A DNA stretch of 64,000 bases. Origin: Panaeolus papilionaceus (Eukaryota; Basidiomycota; Agaricomycetes; Agaricales). The notes under the pieces were generated by a model, which searched no databases, was not told the origin of the DNA, and was given only the letters and a program-made list of their open reading frames with translations. Both the position numbers and the translations under genes were made by a program. The DNA is taken from assembly GCA_015501605.1 (NCBI GenBank), contig JADNRZ010000003.1:124001-188000 (forward strand), written 5' to 3'. Shown here one piece after another: positions 11,206 to 23,704 of the stretch. Every line of letters starts with the position of its first letter. The first letter of the stretch is position 1.

Positions 11206-13225
11206 CTACAGAGGATACTCTTCCAGAAACATCCAGAACATCAGAGTCGCGATCCATATGACCAGGCATGACCTCCACCCTTCACGCAATGGAGCCCTCG
11301 ACCCATTCCCAAGGCACGTTCCTGAGGGTGGCGAAGTTGTGGTGGTTTTTGCTACGACGGCAATGGTACCCGTAGGTGGAATAGAATTCGCATCCGTATA
11401 CACAGAGACGGGGGACATCAACGCCGGAACGACGGGATCCCCATAGTCTTCGAAGCAAGTGGCTTGAACGGGGTTGTTCCCAGGAAGAGCTGGAAGTACG
11501 CCTAGCACTGTGGAGATGCAATTCGACTTAAATGGTATCAAAATATGTCCGAAACGTCGATAGAATTACCTTGCTCCTTGACAGTATTAGTGATAAAACA
11601 CCGCTTATCCTGATTGAATGTAAAGGTTCCCTTGGCCGCACAGCATGTTGGATCACCAAAAGGGTTGCAGTTACATTCATCGAGAGCTTTCTTAAGAACA
11701 TCTCGGTTCCAGCCGTTGAAGAAATCTGGAATTTGTTTGAGTGCCAACCATACGGTTCAGAATTGAATACCATTACCCGCATGATATGAGTAGCCAATGG
11801 GGTCCCCGTTCGAAAAGCTGAAATCGAGATGATTACATGTGAGTACAGGAGAAAACATTGAACAACGAACGTAAATGGTTGGTTTGGCGTCATAGCCTGT
11901 CTCCGAACGTCATCGAACGCTTGAGTGTACCAGTACACCTAACTCGATCGTCGAAATGACCTCTTTACTCCACGATAGGTTATGACAATGATCTTACCTC
12001 GAGAAATATGCGCGGTAGAGTAACTGGAAAGTCAGGATCCGAGCATGTGCCGTTATCCGGACCCGTAGAAAGAAATGCTACATGGGATCGATGATCTGCA
12101 GAGTCCAAATTCTACTAACGTCAGCCGGGGAGCTGGGTTGCGCTAAAATCGCTTACAACACCATCCCAGCAACTGGGAAAATTCTAACGTAACATTAATA
12201 GGGCTTTACCTTCGGATTTGGCATCTTCACTTACGATTTGGGATCGAATCCCACTGGGACACCTTTGTTTTGGTAATTCATTGAAGCGCGAAGATTTTCC
12301 GTCAAAGTCCAGACATAGAAAAGTTACAGCCTGTTGTGCAAAACTCGATGGGTCAAATGACCGTAAGGTGTAGTCACCTAGAAGGTATATCGGCAAATAT
12401 TTAGCCTGGACGGACACTGAGTCAAAATGAGGCGGACCTGATATCATACGAAACTGCAAGATTGGATTGAACAAACCAGATCAGATGCAGCAATAATACG
12501 ACTCACATCATCGGGAAAAGGGGTCGTTGCTCCTGGTGTATCACTGAACAAATAATCTAATATCAGGAAATCAGAATACCCTAACTTAGCCTTTGATATT
12601 GGATGAGAGGGTTAACGTTTCCTACAGCTGTAGAAGGCAGAGGTTATTCCAAAGCCAGCTAGCCATATGTTTATCATACATTACCGGGTTCCCTGCGACG
12701 CTGGTAAAGGAACCATTGGCCCATCTTAGGAGGGAAATCAGCTTCATATCGGTATTTCAAATAGCTACGTACTGAAAGTATAATTGCTTCGAGTGTTACT
12801 TTTAGGTATTTGTAATTATGTTTCAAGTCATGAAGCGACTCACCGGATACCAGTAATTGCTCATGTCCTCGAGGATCGGTATTGATGTGCACTGGCTAGC
12901 TCGCAGCATCGCTGTTGTTACATTAAGCCCAAAGTTGCTTGCACCGAGGACTAATGATTTTGTACTCAGCCCGCTGCGCGGTGTTGAATGCTCCACAAAC
13001 ATAATTAGTGCCTACCACCGTGTGCGTGATTCGCAACAGTTCCGGGGTTCATAATGGGATCAATACGCTGCGTCGTCAGAACATTATCTCAAATAGGGGG
13101 TTATTGGTCCTTTCATGGTATATAAAACTGCCAAACTCACTTGCAGCCATAAGCCAGTAGGCATTGGTTGTTTGAATGAACAATGACGCGATCAGGACTG
13201 GGGCCGTGCGCTCCCTGATAAGCAT
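11206..13225 (-). CDS. Secreted DUF1996 family protein
   Basis: The start at 13225 gives a signal peptide followed by NAYWLMAA. Joined exons give the hallmarks of DUF1996 in order: TTQRIDPIMNPG, HAHGVLGASNFG, EDMSNYWYP, QLYFQ, WANGSFTSVAGNPVMYD, then QAVTFLCLDF, CPSGIRSQ, FPSCWDGV, ADHRSHVAFLSTG, FPVTLPRIFLE, FSNGDPIGYSYHADFFNGW and ALDECNCN. First exons are 13141-13225, 13016-13087, 12844-12950, a 14-nt microexon 12773-12786, and one starting at 12724. The family is common in fungi, secreted, and of unknown function (some members are fused to WSC domains; none is seen here). The 3' end is uncertain: after a Thr/Pro-rich segment the frame stays open to a stop at 11206. Exons between about 12060 and 12700 are approximate. 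Confidence 0.82.
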
Positions 13226-14471
13226 CTTTCTGCAAAAAGGATGGTCGAGAAAACGAGTGGAAGGTTCAAATGAGAGGTTAGGATGGAAGAACAACACGCG
13301 CCACTTGAACGACGTCACGAGCACATCGCACCGAACCCACGCACCTGTCTCGTGCCCTTGTTGTCCGCGTTTAGCGCTCGGCAGTCGGTCTGAAGCGGAG
13401 TTTAAACCCTCCGATCAACTACTTGATTTGGAAGCACCGGACACAGGGCTCCAGGTCCTCCGAAGTTCGTCCAATTTCTAACATTCGCGCAATAGAAGGG
13501 AAATTTTGTACAGAACAAAGTCTGCCCCGCATTAAACGATTATAGCCTCCCCCATATATTAAATCCATAAGCGTCCTAGCCTCGTCGCTGATTCTCGATC
13601 TCGTGATTTTCCGACTCAGAATAGGGGTATGCGCATCATGTTTGTCGTCTGAAAGTGCAGCCGTAGGCCAGCTCTCAAGCAGTCGTACGTTAATTAACGG
13701 GGACTTCAGCCACTTCGCCGCTCTAAAATGGCTGTCTGACCCTTGGCTCATAACTTCGGGGAATTTGATTTACCACATCAGTCAAATCAATGTCAATTAA
13801 CAGAAAGATAGACATATTTCTCTTGTCCCGTAGCAACTCATGCATTTGAAATTGACTCAGCGTAAAAGCGAGAGGTATTATAATGAATGCTGGGAGGTTT
13901 TACCTTTCTTCATGTGGTCTAGGACTCTCATGCATTCCGTCCTCACTGGCTTTGACGGTGAAGCTGAATGGTCGTGGGAAGATTGTCCAGCCTATATGGA
14001 GTTACCGTGGGTGGCGTTGACTTCATGTCAACAGCGGTTTCAAGACTTTGGAGATCCATAGAAGAGTTAAATTATGAGTCCAATGGACAGAAAAGAATAG
14101 CGGTTGCCTGATTCAGATGTAGATGCATACGATGTGCTATGAATGGGGCCGGTCTCTACCGCATTGCATTCCTAAACTATTTTTCTGCAACCGAGGTTAA
14201 AAGGTCAGAGCGCCATGCGGGGTTCTAGAGTCAATCTTCCAAGATCCTACGGTTGAGTAATATATAAATTATGTGTGTCGTTAGCATTTTTTAGTCACAT
14301 AAAATCGTGATAGACCAAAAAAGTCGATGAAGAAGCACAGAAGGGCCGATTCACTTACCTACGTCACTCAGGCTGCGACTCAAAAAAAGAATCGTAGGAA
14401 GACGTGCGTTGCAAGAAATGCATATGACACCAGGGCAGTACAATACAGTAGGCATACAGGGAAAAAAAGGT
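13226..14471. other. No supported gene
   Basis: Open frames at 13419-13751 (-) and 13840-14061 (+) lack recognisable domains and do not extend by splicing. The first 200-300 bp upstream of 13225 probably carry the DUF1996 promoter. Confidence 0.45.
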
Positions 14472-15635
14472 CTATGATAAGCGTACACTAGAAGTACGAA
14501 TAACTCGATCTGAACGGTTTGACCGGTGAGACGACTTCTGGTGCATGGACGATTTACCAGTACAATAGATACCAAATTTACCGAAGGCTCTGGGGGCACG
14601 ATAGACCAGCGGCTCAGGGGCTGGTGGCTGATTTTCTTGATCATCGTACAAGTAATCGTTGGAGCTGGAAGAAGCCCCAGAATCTCGCCGACCAGCTGGT
14701 GATTCGCTTCGACCGCCCCGTCTGCGTCGTGAATGGCGATTATTTTCCAAATCCTCAGCATACCATATTATACGATGAGTGCTCCGGCTTCTGTGCAAAT
14801 GTGAAGACTGAAGGTGCGTGCCGCGGACTCTAGAAGTGTCAGGTGCTGGAAATTGCAATGAGTCAGCAGTGTGTCAACGCGGCTGTGCCGCGCAGGCCAT
14901 GCCTCCACTTACGAGGCATGCTTGAGGTCTCCATGTCCAACGATGGGAAATTCATCTCTTCGGGTTGCCTTTGACGAGTTTCTGTAGAAACCTTGTCCAA
15001 GTTGCCAGAGACACCCTCGCCAGCTCCTCGACTTTGAACAAATTTGAAGTTCGAAGTGAGGGGCATGAGCAAAATGTGCAGGCGACCTAAGGTAAAAAGA
15101 ATTTTGAATATGATGAGTCATGAAACATAAGATAAAATCAAAAACAACCTACGTTTCAACTCTGGGGAAATGGAATCTTTCCGAGCATGTAGTGCCTGAA
15201 GTGCTTCCAGATAAGCGGCCTTGTGGCATTGTCGTCGTGGAGGACACCCCGCCCACTCAAACAAGCCTATACTGGCTGCTTGTAATGTACTACGCGCTGT
15301 CTACGTAAATTTAACAAGTTTACATATGTTTATTACGACGAATAAAAAGCAGTATCATTTACCTCAAAAGCTTCAATGATCTAGGCGCCATCGTGTCAAT
15401 AAAATTTGTCATAAAAATCAATGGGTGAAAGGAGTAAACTACAAACCTTGTTATTTGCAGGATGATATTTTGATTCTGAAAGGGTGCTTAAAACAAGAAA
15501 ACGTAGTTCTCTTGCAGCACTAATGAAACTATCTAGGTTTCGGATTTGCACCAGCAGATCATCAATTTTGGCTTGGGTGCGAGTATCCAAACTCATGGGC
15601 GATATTTCGCCTTTAGTTACTGTCAAAAGGTTCAT
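14472..15635 (-). CDS. Hypothetical four-exon protein, function unknown
   Basis: Minus-strand exons 15447-15635, 15153-15300, 14913-15086 and 14472-14845 have GT-AG boundaries and compatible phases, giving an 294-residue protein. The N-terminus (MNLLTVTKGEIS, then KIDDLLVQIRNLDSFI) looks helical and could form a short coiled coil. A second segment has WAGCPPRRQCHKAAY and LEALQALHARKDSISPELK. The C-terminal third is basic and Ser/Arg-rich (SRRRRGGRSESPAGRR), followed by DDQENQPPAPEP. No signal peptide, membrane segment or known domain is visible. I do not recognise a family. The phase agreement over four exons is the main support; a shifted intron or a lineage-specific gene is possible. A nuclear or nucleic-acid-binding role would only be a guess from the basic tail. 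Confidence 0.55.
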
Positions 15636-16517
15636 AATTATAAGAGGAAAGAGCGAAAGATAAAAAAGCAGTGGGGAGGAAACACTGTGAGGGAATCTGT
15701 GATGATAGTGGAAGGTTAATAAGTGGCAAGCATCGAAGACGTTCAGGCCTGTTGTTATTGGCAAGGTGCGGTATTTTCCGAGATGGCCACCCACCTCAAC
15801 AGCCCATGTCATTTCACTGCATCAGCCGCTCGTTCACGCACGGATCATCTTACTCATAGCTGCCCATTCAATGACTCAAAATACTGCCGTTTTACTATTT
15901 ATCTACTATATCTACTCATATGCCTAAAACTATTCAAGGCGGCGGGGGGTTGCTACAGTCCGTTGTCTCCAGTCATCTGAGTCTGAAACTGCGATTTAAT
16001 GCCTCCGTGTGAATCGAACATGCACAAGCAACCGCAAAGCGATAAATAGCATGGTTCTAAATCTAGAAACTCCTATCGATGAAGCTCTGCCATTGTTCCG
16101 AAAAATGAAGAGGTTAATTCAATTGGGAAAGTAAAATTGCTTCCTCGATATGGATGGACTAACTGTCTGCTACTGACTTATTGTCTGGTCCGAACTTGAC
16201 AATAATCACACCGTCTAAATAATTCGCTTACGCGCCGAACATTATCCTTGGTATAAAACACTGCACAGAGTCATACGCTACAACAAGACCCAGAAATTCT
16301 ATTCGTGACAAGCCATATCTCAAGCGAATATTTAACAGAACGCACGAAGACCTGATCAATGAAAATCAAGGTCTTCCAATGCATATCGAAAGAAAAGAAG
16401 AAAAATCGCAAATCCACAATGTCTGCGCATCGAAGATAATGATATAAACAAATTAAATCCCAAGAAGAAGAGGGGAACAAGGGGGTGTATGTATCAATAA
16501 CAATATGGTATAAAAGT
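15636..16517. other. No supported gene
   Basis: AT-rich intergenic sequence lies between the start of the hypothetical gene at 15635 and the stop of the Ras-GEF gene. Open frames here are short and featureless. The right part (about 16250-16517) is probably the 3' untranslated region of the GEF gene. Confidence 0.45.
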
Positions 16518-19500
16518 TCAATTCGTCTGAAGTAAAATGCGATGAAGATCGCCAGCTTCCAGGCCACGAATTCGAAGACAGCGCTGGAAGAGCTTCTTGT
16601 CAATGTCAAACTGGACACGACTGGCCAGATGCTGTCCTGCGACGAGAGATTTGATCACATCCGCAATGCGCCGCTGCTTGTGGACGTTGATGAGCGGCTC
16701 TAGGTGCATTGATGGCGGCAGAGGAGCCAGCGCTGAGAATACCTCGGGGTGAGCGGGGGCGTCAAAGATTGCCGTGACCGGATCGATGCCAATAACACTT
16801 TCAGGTGCAGTTGGATCGATAAGGGCAGGCAGTTTGCTCAATTTCCGGAGTTGACACAGGTAGACGCCTAGGAGAAACCTTTTAAGCGACGAGTAAAATA
16901 AACACAAGACAGAAAAAACCCACCAATGAAGGGAATACAAGCACTAGGCACAGAGCGAGATTCCGAAGCTGCTTTGCCTTTACCAGACTGAGAGCCTTCA
17001 GTGCCTCCACTAACCACCGACGGTGGGTGAGAGGAGTTGTCCAAGGGCTTAGAGTCCGCAATCGACTCAACAACTTCGCGGATGAACTTGAAATCATCCA
17101 CCGATGACGTGACCTGCTTCAGAGCATGAAGCATGCGCTCCTCCACTGCACCCAATTTCCAAACAGACTTCTGCATCGCCCTATTAACCCATTCATTATC
17201 CAGGGCATAAATTATCGCAGTGAGGGTATGGAAGTTCTTGATGGTATACGATTTCTATCCAATGTCATAAGTACCCATCCCAAAGGTCCAAATAAAAAAG
17301 ATAACATACCCAGGCAATCTTGATGAATTTGGTGATTAGATACATCCTCTCCGGGGGCGGGGTCATCACAATCTCAGAAACCACAAAAGCAACCATAAGA
17401 TTAAACCTCGCCCGAATAGCTGCCAGCGCCGTCGTCTTCTCCGCAAATCTGGATTCAGCCTTCCACCGCGCACGATCCTTGAGGTATTGTGCCCAATCAA
17501 GAACATTGATCTCCTCAATATCCATCCACTCATCCGTGACAAGTTCTTCAAACTTGACACACATGAACAGCTCTCGGTCAATCATCGCAAAGTGCTCCGC
17601 CAACGTCTCAGCCTGGTAATTGAGCACAAACGACCGTTGTAAACGCGGCACGTCATCAGGGAACTGAGCCAGGAGCGTCGTAGACGCCGCGGGATTGGCA
17701 GAAAGAAGCGTGGATGCGGATGCAGAAAGGCGGCTTTGGAGAATCTCCAGAGGAACAACATCTTCAGCAGATGGTCTGGAATGCGAAGGTGTGTCTTGAG
17801 GTTGCTGGCTGTCGGAAATATCATGCGTCGTCTGCGTAGGCATAGGCGTGATCGCAGACTCGCTTGCCTCTTCACCATGATGACCAGCGAATTCATCTTC
17901 ATCACCAGGATCCATCGCCGAGACACCCACATCAACCTGGGGCTGCATATCCACATCTGGTACCCCATTCACCTCATCAAAGAAGTCTTCAACCTCATAA
18001 TCCGAGTTTATCGAGCTCTCATACTCATAATCACCCTTGGCCATCCTCTCTTGCAGCGTCCTCACCCACCCATCCACCTTCTCGGCATTCACCTGCTGAA
18101 TCTGCGGATTAATCTGCCCCTCCAGCCTCCTCAACGCCGCCTCCACATCACCCTTATCATCCCCGTCATTGCTCATCTCTTCAAACGTCTGCTGCAACGA
18201 CTTCATCTGCCACCTCTGGATCGGTCGTGGTCCACCACCGCCCCCAGACGACGTTGGGGATCCCGACTGGTTGGAGCTGCTGATCGAGTCACGCAAGGTC
18301 AAGGACTCGTGTGAGACGATACCCATAGAAGACACCTCTGATCGACGGACAAACTCGAAATCGCGCCTCATGGGAAGCTTGCGCATCGGCTTGCGTAGAC
18401 CAGGTGGATGTGCGGGTTCCTTGGACATGAACGAGGCCGCATCTGAGAGGTCAAGGTCATCCAATGAGACGACGTCGAATTGCCACTGAGATCGCGTATT
18501 CTGGAACGTGGGCTGAATCGGTCCGTCTTGTGTTAATGGAACGCCAAAAGAGTCTGAAGAGGTCGTGCGGAACGACATGAACGACTCTGCACGCTCAGGC
18601 TTGAGCAAATTGCCGTCTTCGATGATGGAGGACCTATCAGGGTACGCAACAGCTCTTGTTTCTATCTCTGACTCGGGGGTGTCAATAACTTCAGGTGTCT
18701 CTTGTAAAACAACCACATCAGGAACAGCTTCCGGAGAATTAGGCATATCCAGAAGCGGAGCCTCTGAAGGAGTTGAATCTGTGGATGACGACGTGGACAG
18801 ATCCGGAAGCTGCTGAGATAATGGCGGGAGATCATGCAGAGACGCAGAATAAGGCGCGAGGGGAGATGAGGGGGATGAAATCGGTGATGACAGTGTGCTG
18901 CCATTTGCGTGTGGAATAGGCGGTGGTGGTGTTGTAGGCAGAGGAGGGATTGGAGGATGAATAGCATTCAAGTTCGTCGACGTCAAGATCGGTGCAGGTG
19001 TACGAGACACCACAGACGTAGAGCTCCCACCAGCAGACCCTGTAGACCCACTGGTAGACGACGAAGAGCCAAGAGCGTATGGTCCTTGGGTAGGCTTGCT
19101 AGGTCCCCCAAACACATTCCCAGAAGTTTCACTCAACTTCAAATTGGGGTTAACACCATTAGTAGCTAGGAAGTCTTTGGCACCATTATTAATCCCCAGG
19201 TCAAACGCAGAAACACCCGGAGCGGGAGCAGGTCCTGTAATAGAGCCCTGCCTCGCTTCCCTCGTCGCCGGCTGTGAACCATACGGGCTTGGATACGTCT
19301 TGGGCGCAAGTGCACGCTTCCATCGTCCCAATCTCCCAATCGTCCTAACAAACGCTCGTGACAGTGCACTGGGTCGTACATCAGGATCAGGAAGCGTTGG
19401 GTTATGATGGTGCACATATGTGCCCGATTGAGACGTAGAAGAGCGGATAGATCCAGCACCGGATTCTGTATCACTATTGGGGGGTGGAGCATGCTCTGTG

Positions 19501-22022
19501 CGATGCAAGATGTTCAAGGACGTTATAGGAAGGGACGTGGGTCTATTTGTGGACATGCCCATCGGGTGGCTAACAGCCAGATGTGCATTGACAGGGTCAT
19601 TCTGGAAAATGGCACCCGTATCATCCCCTTTAGCCTGGTCAGGGAGGAAATCAAGGTCAAGATCCGACTCATCATCGTCCTTCACCGGTTTCCGAATCGC
19701 CTCTGCAAAGCTCTTCCCCAATAAGTGATCAAGAGGTGTACCGGACGTAGAAGTCGCTGTCTTAGGGGGCGACGCCGTCTTGGGCTTGTCAGCAACCTTT
19801 GTATGCGCTTTCCTGCACTCTTTCGCCACCTTGATGAGTCTTCGCACAATTCCCTATTAGGTAAATTGAGGTTCGGGTGAATTCCAAATGTCAGGAGGAA
19901 AAAAAAAACATACTAATCCGTCGACGTGTCTGTTGAGGATGGGATCCGACTTTAAAGTGTTCAGCCAATCCGAGATAAGAAGCCTCAGTTCGCGGTTAGG
20001 CACAAAGTCAACAGTGAAGAACGTCAACATCCAATACCGAATCGCTACAAACGTTCGCACTCGGACGATTCGACGGACAGTTTCGTCTTGAACGGAAGGT
20101 TTGGCCGGTTGTTGCAGTGCCCAATGGAAGCGAGAGATGAGGAGATGGCACAGATCCACAGCAGAGATGTACGTCCGGTACGTGAGGAAAAAGTTGAGGA
20201 GCTCATCGTAGTTCATCTCACTCGTCAACTGCGCAATCCAACGTTCAATGGTGGCAGCTAACAGAGCCCTCTGGCCTCCAGGTGCAGGAAGACGAGAAGA
20301 CGACGAAGAAGGTTCTGGAGATCGCAAACGCGACATACGGCTACTTTTCCTGCTGGACACGGTGGATGAAGGATTGGAGGATGAAAAGTCCGCGAGACTG
20401 TCCCGAGAAGCTGAGCGATATTCGTCGTCTCCATCTTGATCCAAGCTTTCACCCCAGATAACGAAGCGCGGGTCGTCTCGAGGGGCGGCACTTTGATCAT
20501 TGGCTAGCGAAAGCCTAATCACGGTGGAGCTCTCAGGAACGAGATTTTCGAAAAGAGGCAAGCCGCGGTAGGTTTGCAGGACGTTGAACACCTCGATTGA
20601 GTAGTGAGATGACAAGCGGAACCCTTCACCCTCCGCTTCAGTCGGTTCCTCCATTTGTTCTGAAAGGTCCCCATCAGAATCCGAGGATGAGGAGCTCGAT
20701 AAAAATGATGTTGAGGCGATGCTTAGGCGGATGGCGGAGGGAGGGCGTGATAGTTCGCGGTCGAACTCGCCCTCAGAGTGCCCTGGCGAGGAGTTGTCTA
20801 GCGGTTTTGTGTCTACTTGTCTAGCAGTCAAGCCTGATTCAAAGGACTGCATCTCGCGTAGGTGGCGGGGGGCGGTTAGGTGAGGCGGTATGAAAATCCT
20901 GGGCGAGGGAGAAGTAAATATCACATTTGGGCCAAAGGGTTGCTCTACGATTGCTCGTTCTCGTTTGGAGTCATGAGATTTATTGGAAGCGAATGAGGGT
21001 GCAGTAAAGTTGGTGGAAACACTGGAAGACGGGGTGAACCATTCCATCAATTCTGCAAAGGCGTCTGTGGTGCTAGTTGGTGGTGGGTAGAAGATTGGAC
21101 GAGAACCGGAGTAGCGAGGTGAGTCGGCAGCGGTGACACTCTGAGAGTGACCACGACCTGTCACTGCATAAGTTGGTGACGGTGTAGCTCCAGCCGCGGA
21201 AGGTTCTCCTGCACTATTCAAGTCAGGGATAGAGCGTGTTTTCCTAAGCTTTCTTGACATGGTTGAGGGGGCAGTGGATGTGGCGGTTGGAGGACGACTA
21301 GGTGGAGGACCGTTGGCTTTTTGGAAGATAGCGGCTGGGAAGTGCATACTGAGCCTTGAACGACGCTTAGGGCGCGGTGACTGAGATGGATCTGATTGTT
21401 TACTGTGAGTTATCTGGTCGATATTGGCTGCAGGAGCAGAATTCCCATCACGATGGCTGAACAGGATAAGCTGAATGAAACTAGTTTGACATGAAAAGGA
21501 AAGCTTACCCAAGGCGATAAGTTGCCTTTCCGTGCTGATTCACAAAAGATGTGATCGCATACGGGGTACGGACAGAAGGACCGACTCCAGCTTGTTGATC
21601 ATATCTCCTCTTTAATTCACGGATGGCTGGTCCAGAGGAACTTTCAATATAACTACCATCAGCTGAAAAAAAGTCACACTTTTAAGTTTACTAAATATGT
21701 TGAATAAACAAACAAACTTACCGGCCACAGTTACATCTGCAGTTGCAACTTCAGGACCCAAAGCTTCCAAAGTCTCTCCCTCCTTCAAGAGATCTGATAA
21801 CGAGAAAGGATGTGGGGTATGCTGTGGTTTATCTGGTGGCGTAGGTGACAAGTAATTTGTAGATGTATCATCTTGAGTGGGTAATTTAAGAGTTGACGCC
21901 AATGAAGGGCCCTCTATGCTGTCCAATATTGAGCTAGTTGGAACTGGAGTTTCGATGCTAGGAATTTGTTGAGCGGATGCAAGGGGAGTTTCAGGGCGTG
22001 AATGGTCGTGAGCTTCAGACAT
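16518..22022 (-). CDS. Ras-type guanine nucleotide exchange factor, Lte1-like layout
   Basis: The start MSEAHDHSRPE lies at 22022 and the stop after ...LLQTN at 16518. About 1,800 residues are spread over several exons with short introns. A RasGEF N-terminal (REM) domain lies at about residues 540-675 (IERWIAQLTSEMNYDELLNF, TYISAVDLCHLL, RTFVAIRYWM). About 690 disordered Ser/Pro-rich residues follow. The catalytic CDC25-homology domain then starts near residue 1370 (LAEHFAMIDRELFMCVKFEEL, AIRARFNLMVAFVVSEIV, YLITKFIKIAW, NFHTLTAIIYALD) and ends with CIPFIG and VYLCQLRKL. The wide gap between REM and catalytic domain resembles yeast Lte1 rather than Cdc25, where they are adjacent. It should promote GDP release from a Ras-family GTPase; in Lte1's case this pathway controls mitotic exit. 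No SH3 domain is seen. The gene is divergent from ASF1 with a 657-bp shared upstream region. Confidence 0.85.
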
Positions 22023-22566
22023 AATATGACGAATAACAGATGCGAAGACGATAGTCGAAAAATCAATATAACATGCTCAGAAGGTTTGGTCGAAGTCGAA
22101 AAAAGTGTCGGGGTTATTGTAATTGCAGCAAGTAGAACTAGTTGGACCGATATTGAAAATGAAGTTAGGTTATTGTTGATTCACTGTATTATTATCATCA
22201 TCAATTTAAACATAATCTCTATAAGCATTCAAAACTCACAAGAATATAGCTCGAGAGGGGCGTTAATAGGTCGTCGTCGTCGTCGTCAATGAGAGCACAA
22301 AGCAAAGAGATGTAGAGCTTGCAATCGTCCCACGAAACGAAAAAGGAACACAAGGGACCAAACTGTTGATGTGATCCGGCTGCTTTTAATGTTCTCAAAC
22401 TATCCTAGGTCGACTTTGTTCTCAACTTTGGTAGATCCTTTGTCGTCTTCGTCGTTGTCGTCGATGATCCCGGAATAACTTGTTTAGTTGCTCATATGCA
22501 GTTCTAAGCTTTGTCAATCTCAGTGACATACTGTAACGCCACATGACTGTTACATCTATGTCACGA

Positions 22567-22572
22567 ACGCGT
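22567..22572. promoter_or_regulatory. ACGCGT (MCB-like) box upstream of ASF1
   Basis: The palindromic hexamer ACGCGT lies 108 bp before the ASF1 ATG, in the divergent region shared with the Ras-GEF gene. In yeasts this is the core site of the G1/S factor MBF. Use in this fungus is inferred. Confidence 0.4.
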
Positions 22573-22679
22573 CTTTCCTGACACGAGCGTAATCATGGTA
22601 CACTCATTTCTCTTGCTTTCTACGTCCATCTACATCTGTCGACTACTCCATCTCATAGATCTCTTTTGAATATACCACT

Positions 22680-23415
22680 ATGGCCGTAAACCTTCGCGTG
22701 AGTCCTGTGTTCAATTCACCAGAAATTAAACTAACACAACATTCAGAATGTAGAATTTATGAACAACCCCGCTAGATTTTCCGATGTCTACAAATTCAGA
22801 GTTACATTTGAGTGCCTAGCACCACTAGAAGACGGTGCATAACACACATACCTCACCTTAATCCGCAACCTAATCTTGGACACCCACAGATCTTGAATGG
22901 CGCCTGATCTTTGTGTCATCTCCTGGTAACGAGGAACTGGATCAAGAATTAGACGACTGTCTCGTGGGACCAGTACCTCAGGGTGTCAACTCCTTTGAAT
23001 TCGAAGGGTGTGCACCCGACCCATCCAAGATACCAGAAGAAGATGTGCTGGGAGTAGCAGCGCTCATTCTGACAGGCTCATATCGCGACCAAGAGTTCGT
23101 GAGAGTCGGATACTACCAGAACACAGAATACGACAATGAGGAGATGAACGAGACGCCTCCTTCCAAGATCATGTTCAACCGCTTGGTTAGGGATATCAAC
23201 GACAAGCCCCGTGTGACGCGGTTCAACATCAAATGGTGTGTTTCATCCAGTTTCAAAGTGGCTAACACGTCTAACAACCGCATTCCAACAGGGATGTTGC
23301 ACAAATAACAGGATCCATGCAAGCCTTGGGTGCTGCCAACTCAGCACCAGTTCCATCTGCCGATGACATGGATGACGCAGATAGTGATTCCAAAATGAAC
23401 GGTGTTAACCCATAA
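22680..23415 (+). CDS. asf1: Histone H3-H4 chaperone ASF1
   Basis: Exons 22680-22697, 22747-22834, 22890-23235 and 23292-23415 join in phase to 191 residues. The N-terminal immunoglobulin-like ASF1 domain is nearly complete and strongly conserved: [68 protein letters not shown] and [20 protein letters not shown]1 binds the H3-H4 dimer and hands it to CAF-1 and HIR for chromatin assembly in the nucleus. The short acidic tail ([11 protein letters not shown]) is usual for fungal members, and the length is normal. The first exon carries only six codons. The gene converges on MCM10 with about 290 bp between stops. It has an ACGCGT box upstream, fitting S-phase expression. Confidence 0.96.
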
Positions 23416-23704
23416 CCCTCCCACGAAACCTTCCCCGTGTACTTTGCGCATCTTTGTATTTTCTACTTTGTTCTCTTTTAACGACCTCCCTTTTTGTTTG
23501 TATGCTTCGTTTGCGAGATTTAATGCCATCTAGTTCCTAGCACCTTGAATCACATCACATTCTGACGGAATGTTTCTTGAACCAAATTTGTCTAGTCTTG
23601 AACTGGAAGGACATGAACCAAGGTGAGTTTTTCACTCCTTGAGCTTCACTGATAATACAGCATGAATAAATAACCCATGTCCACCCTTAAATCCATAAAA
23701 TCCT

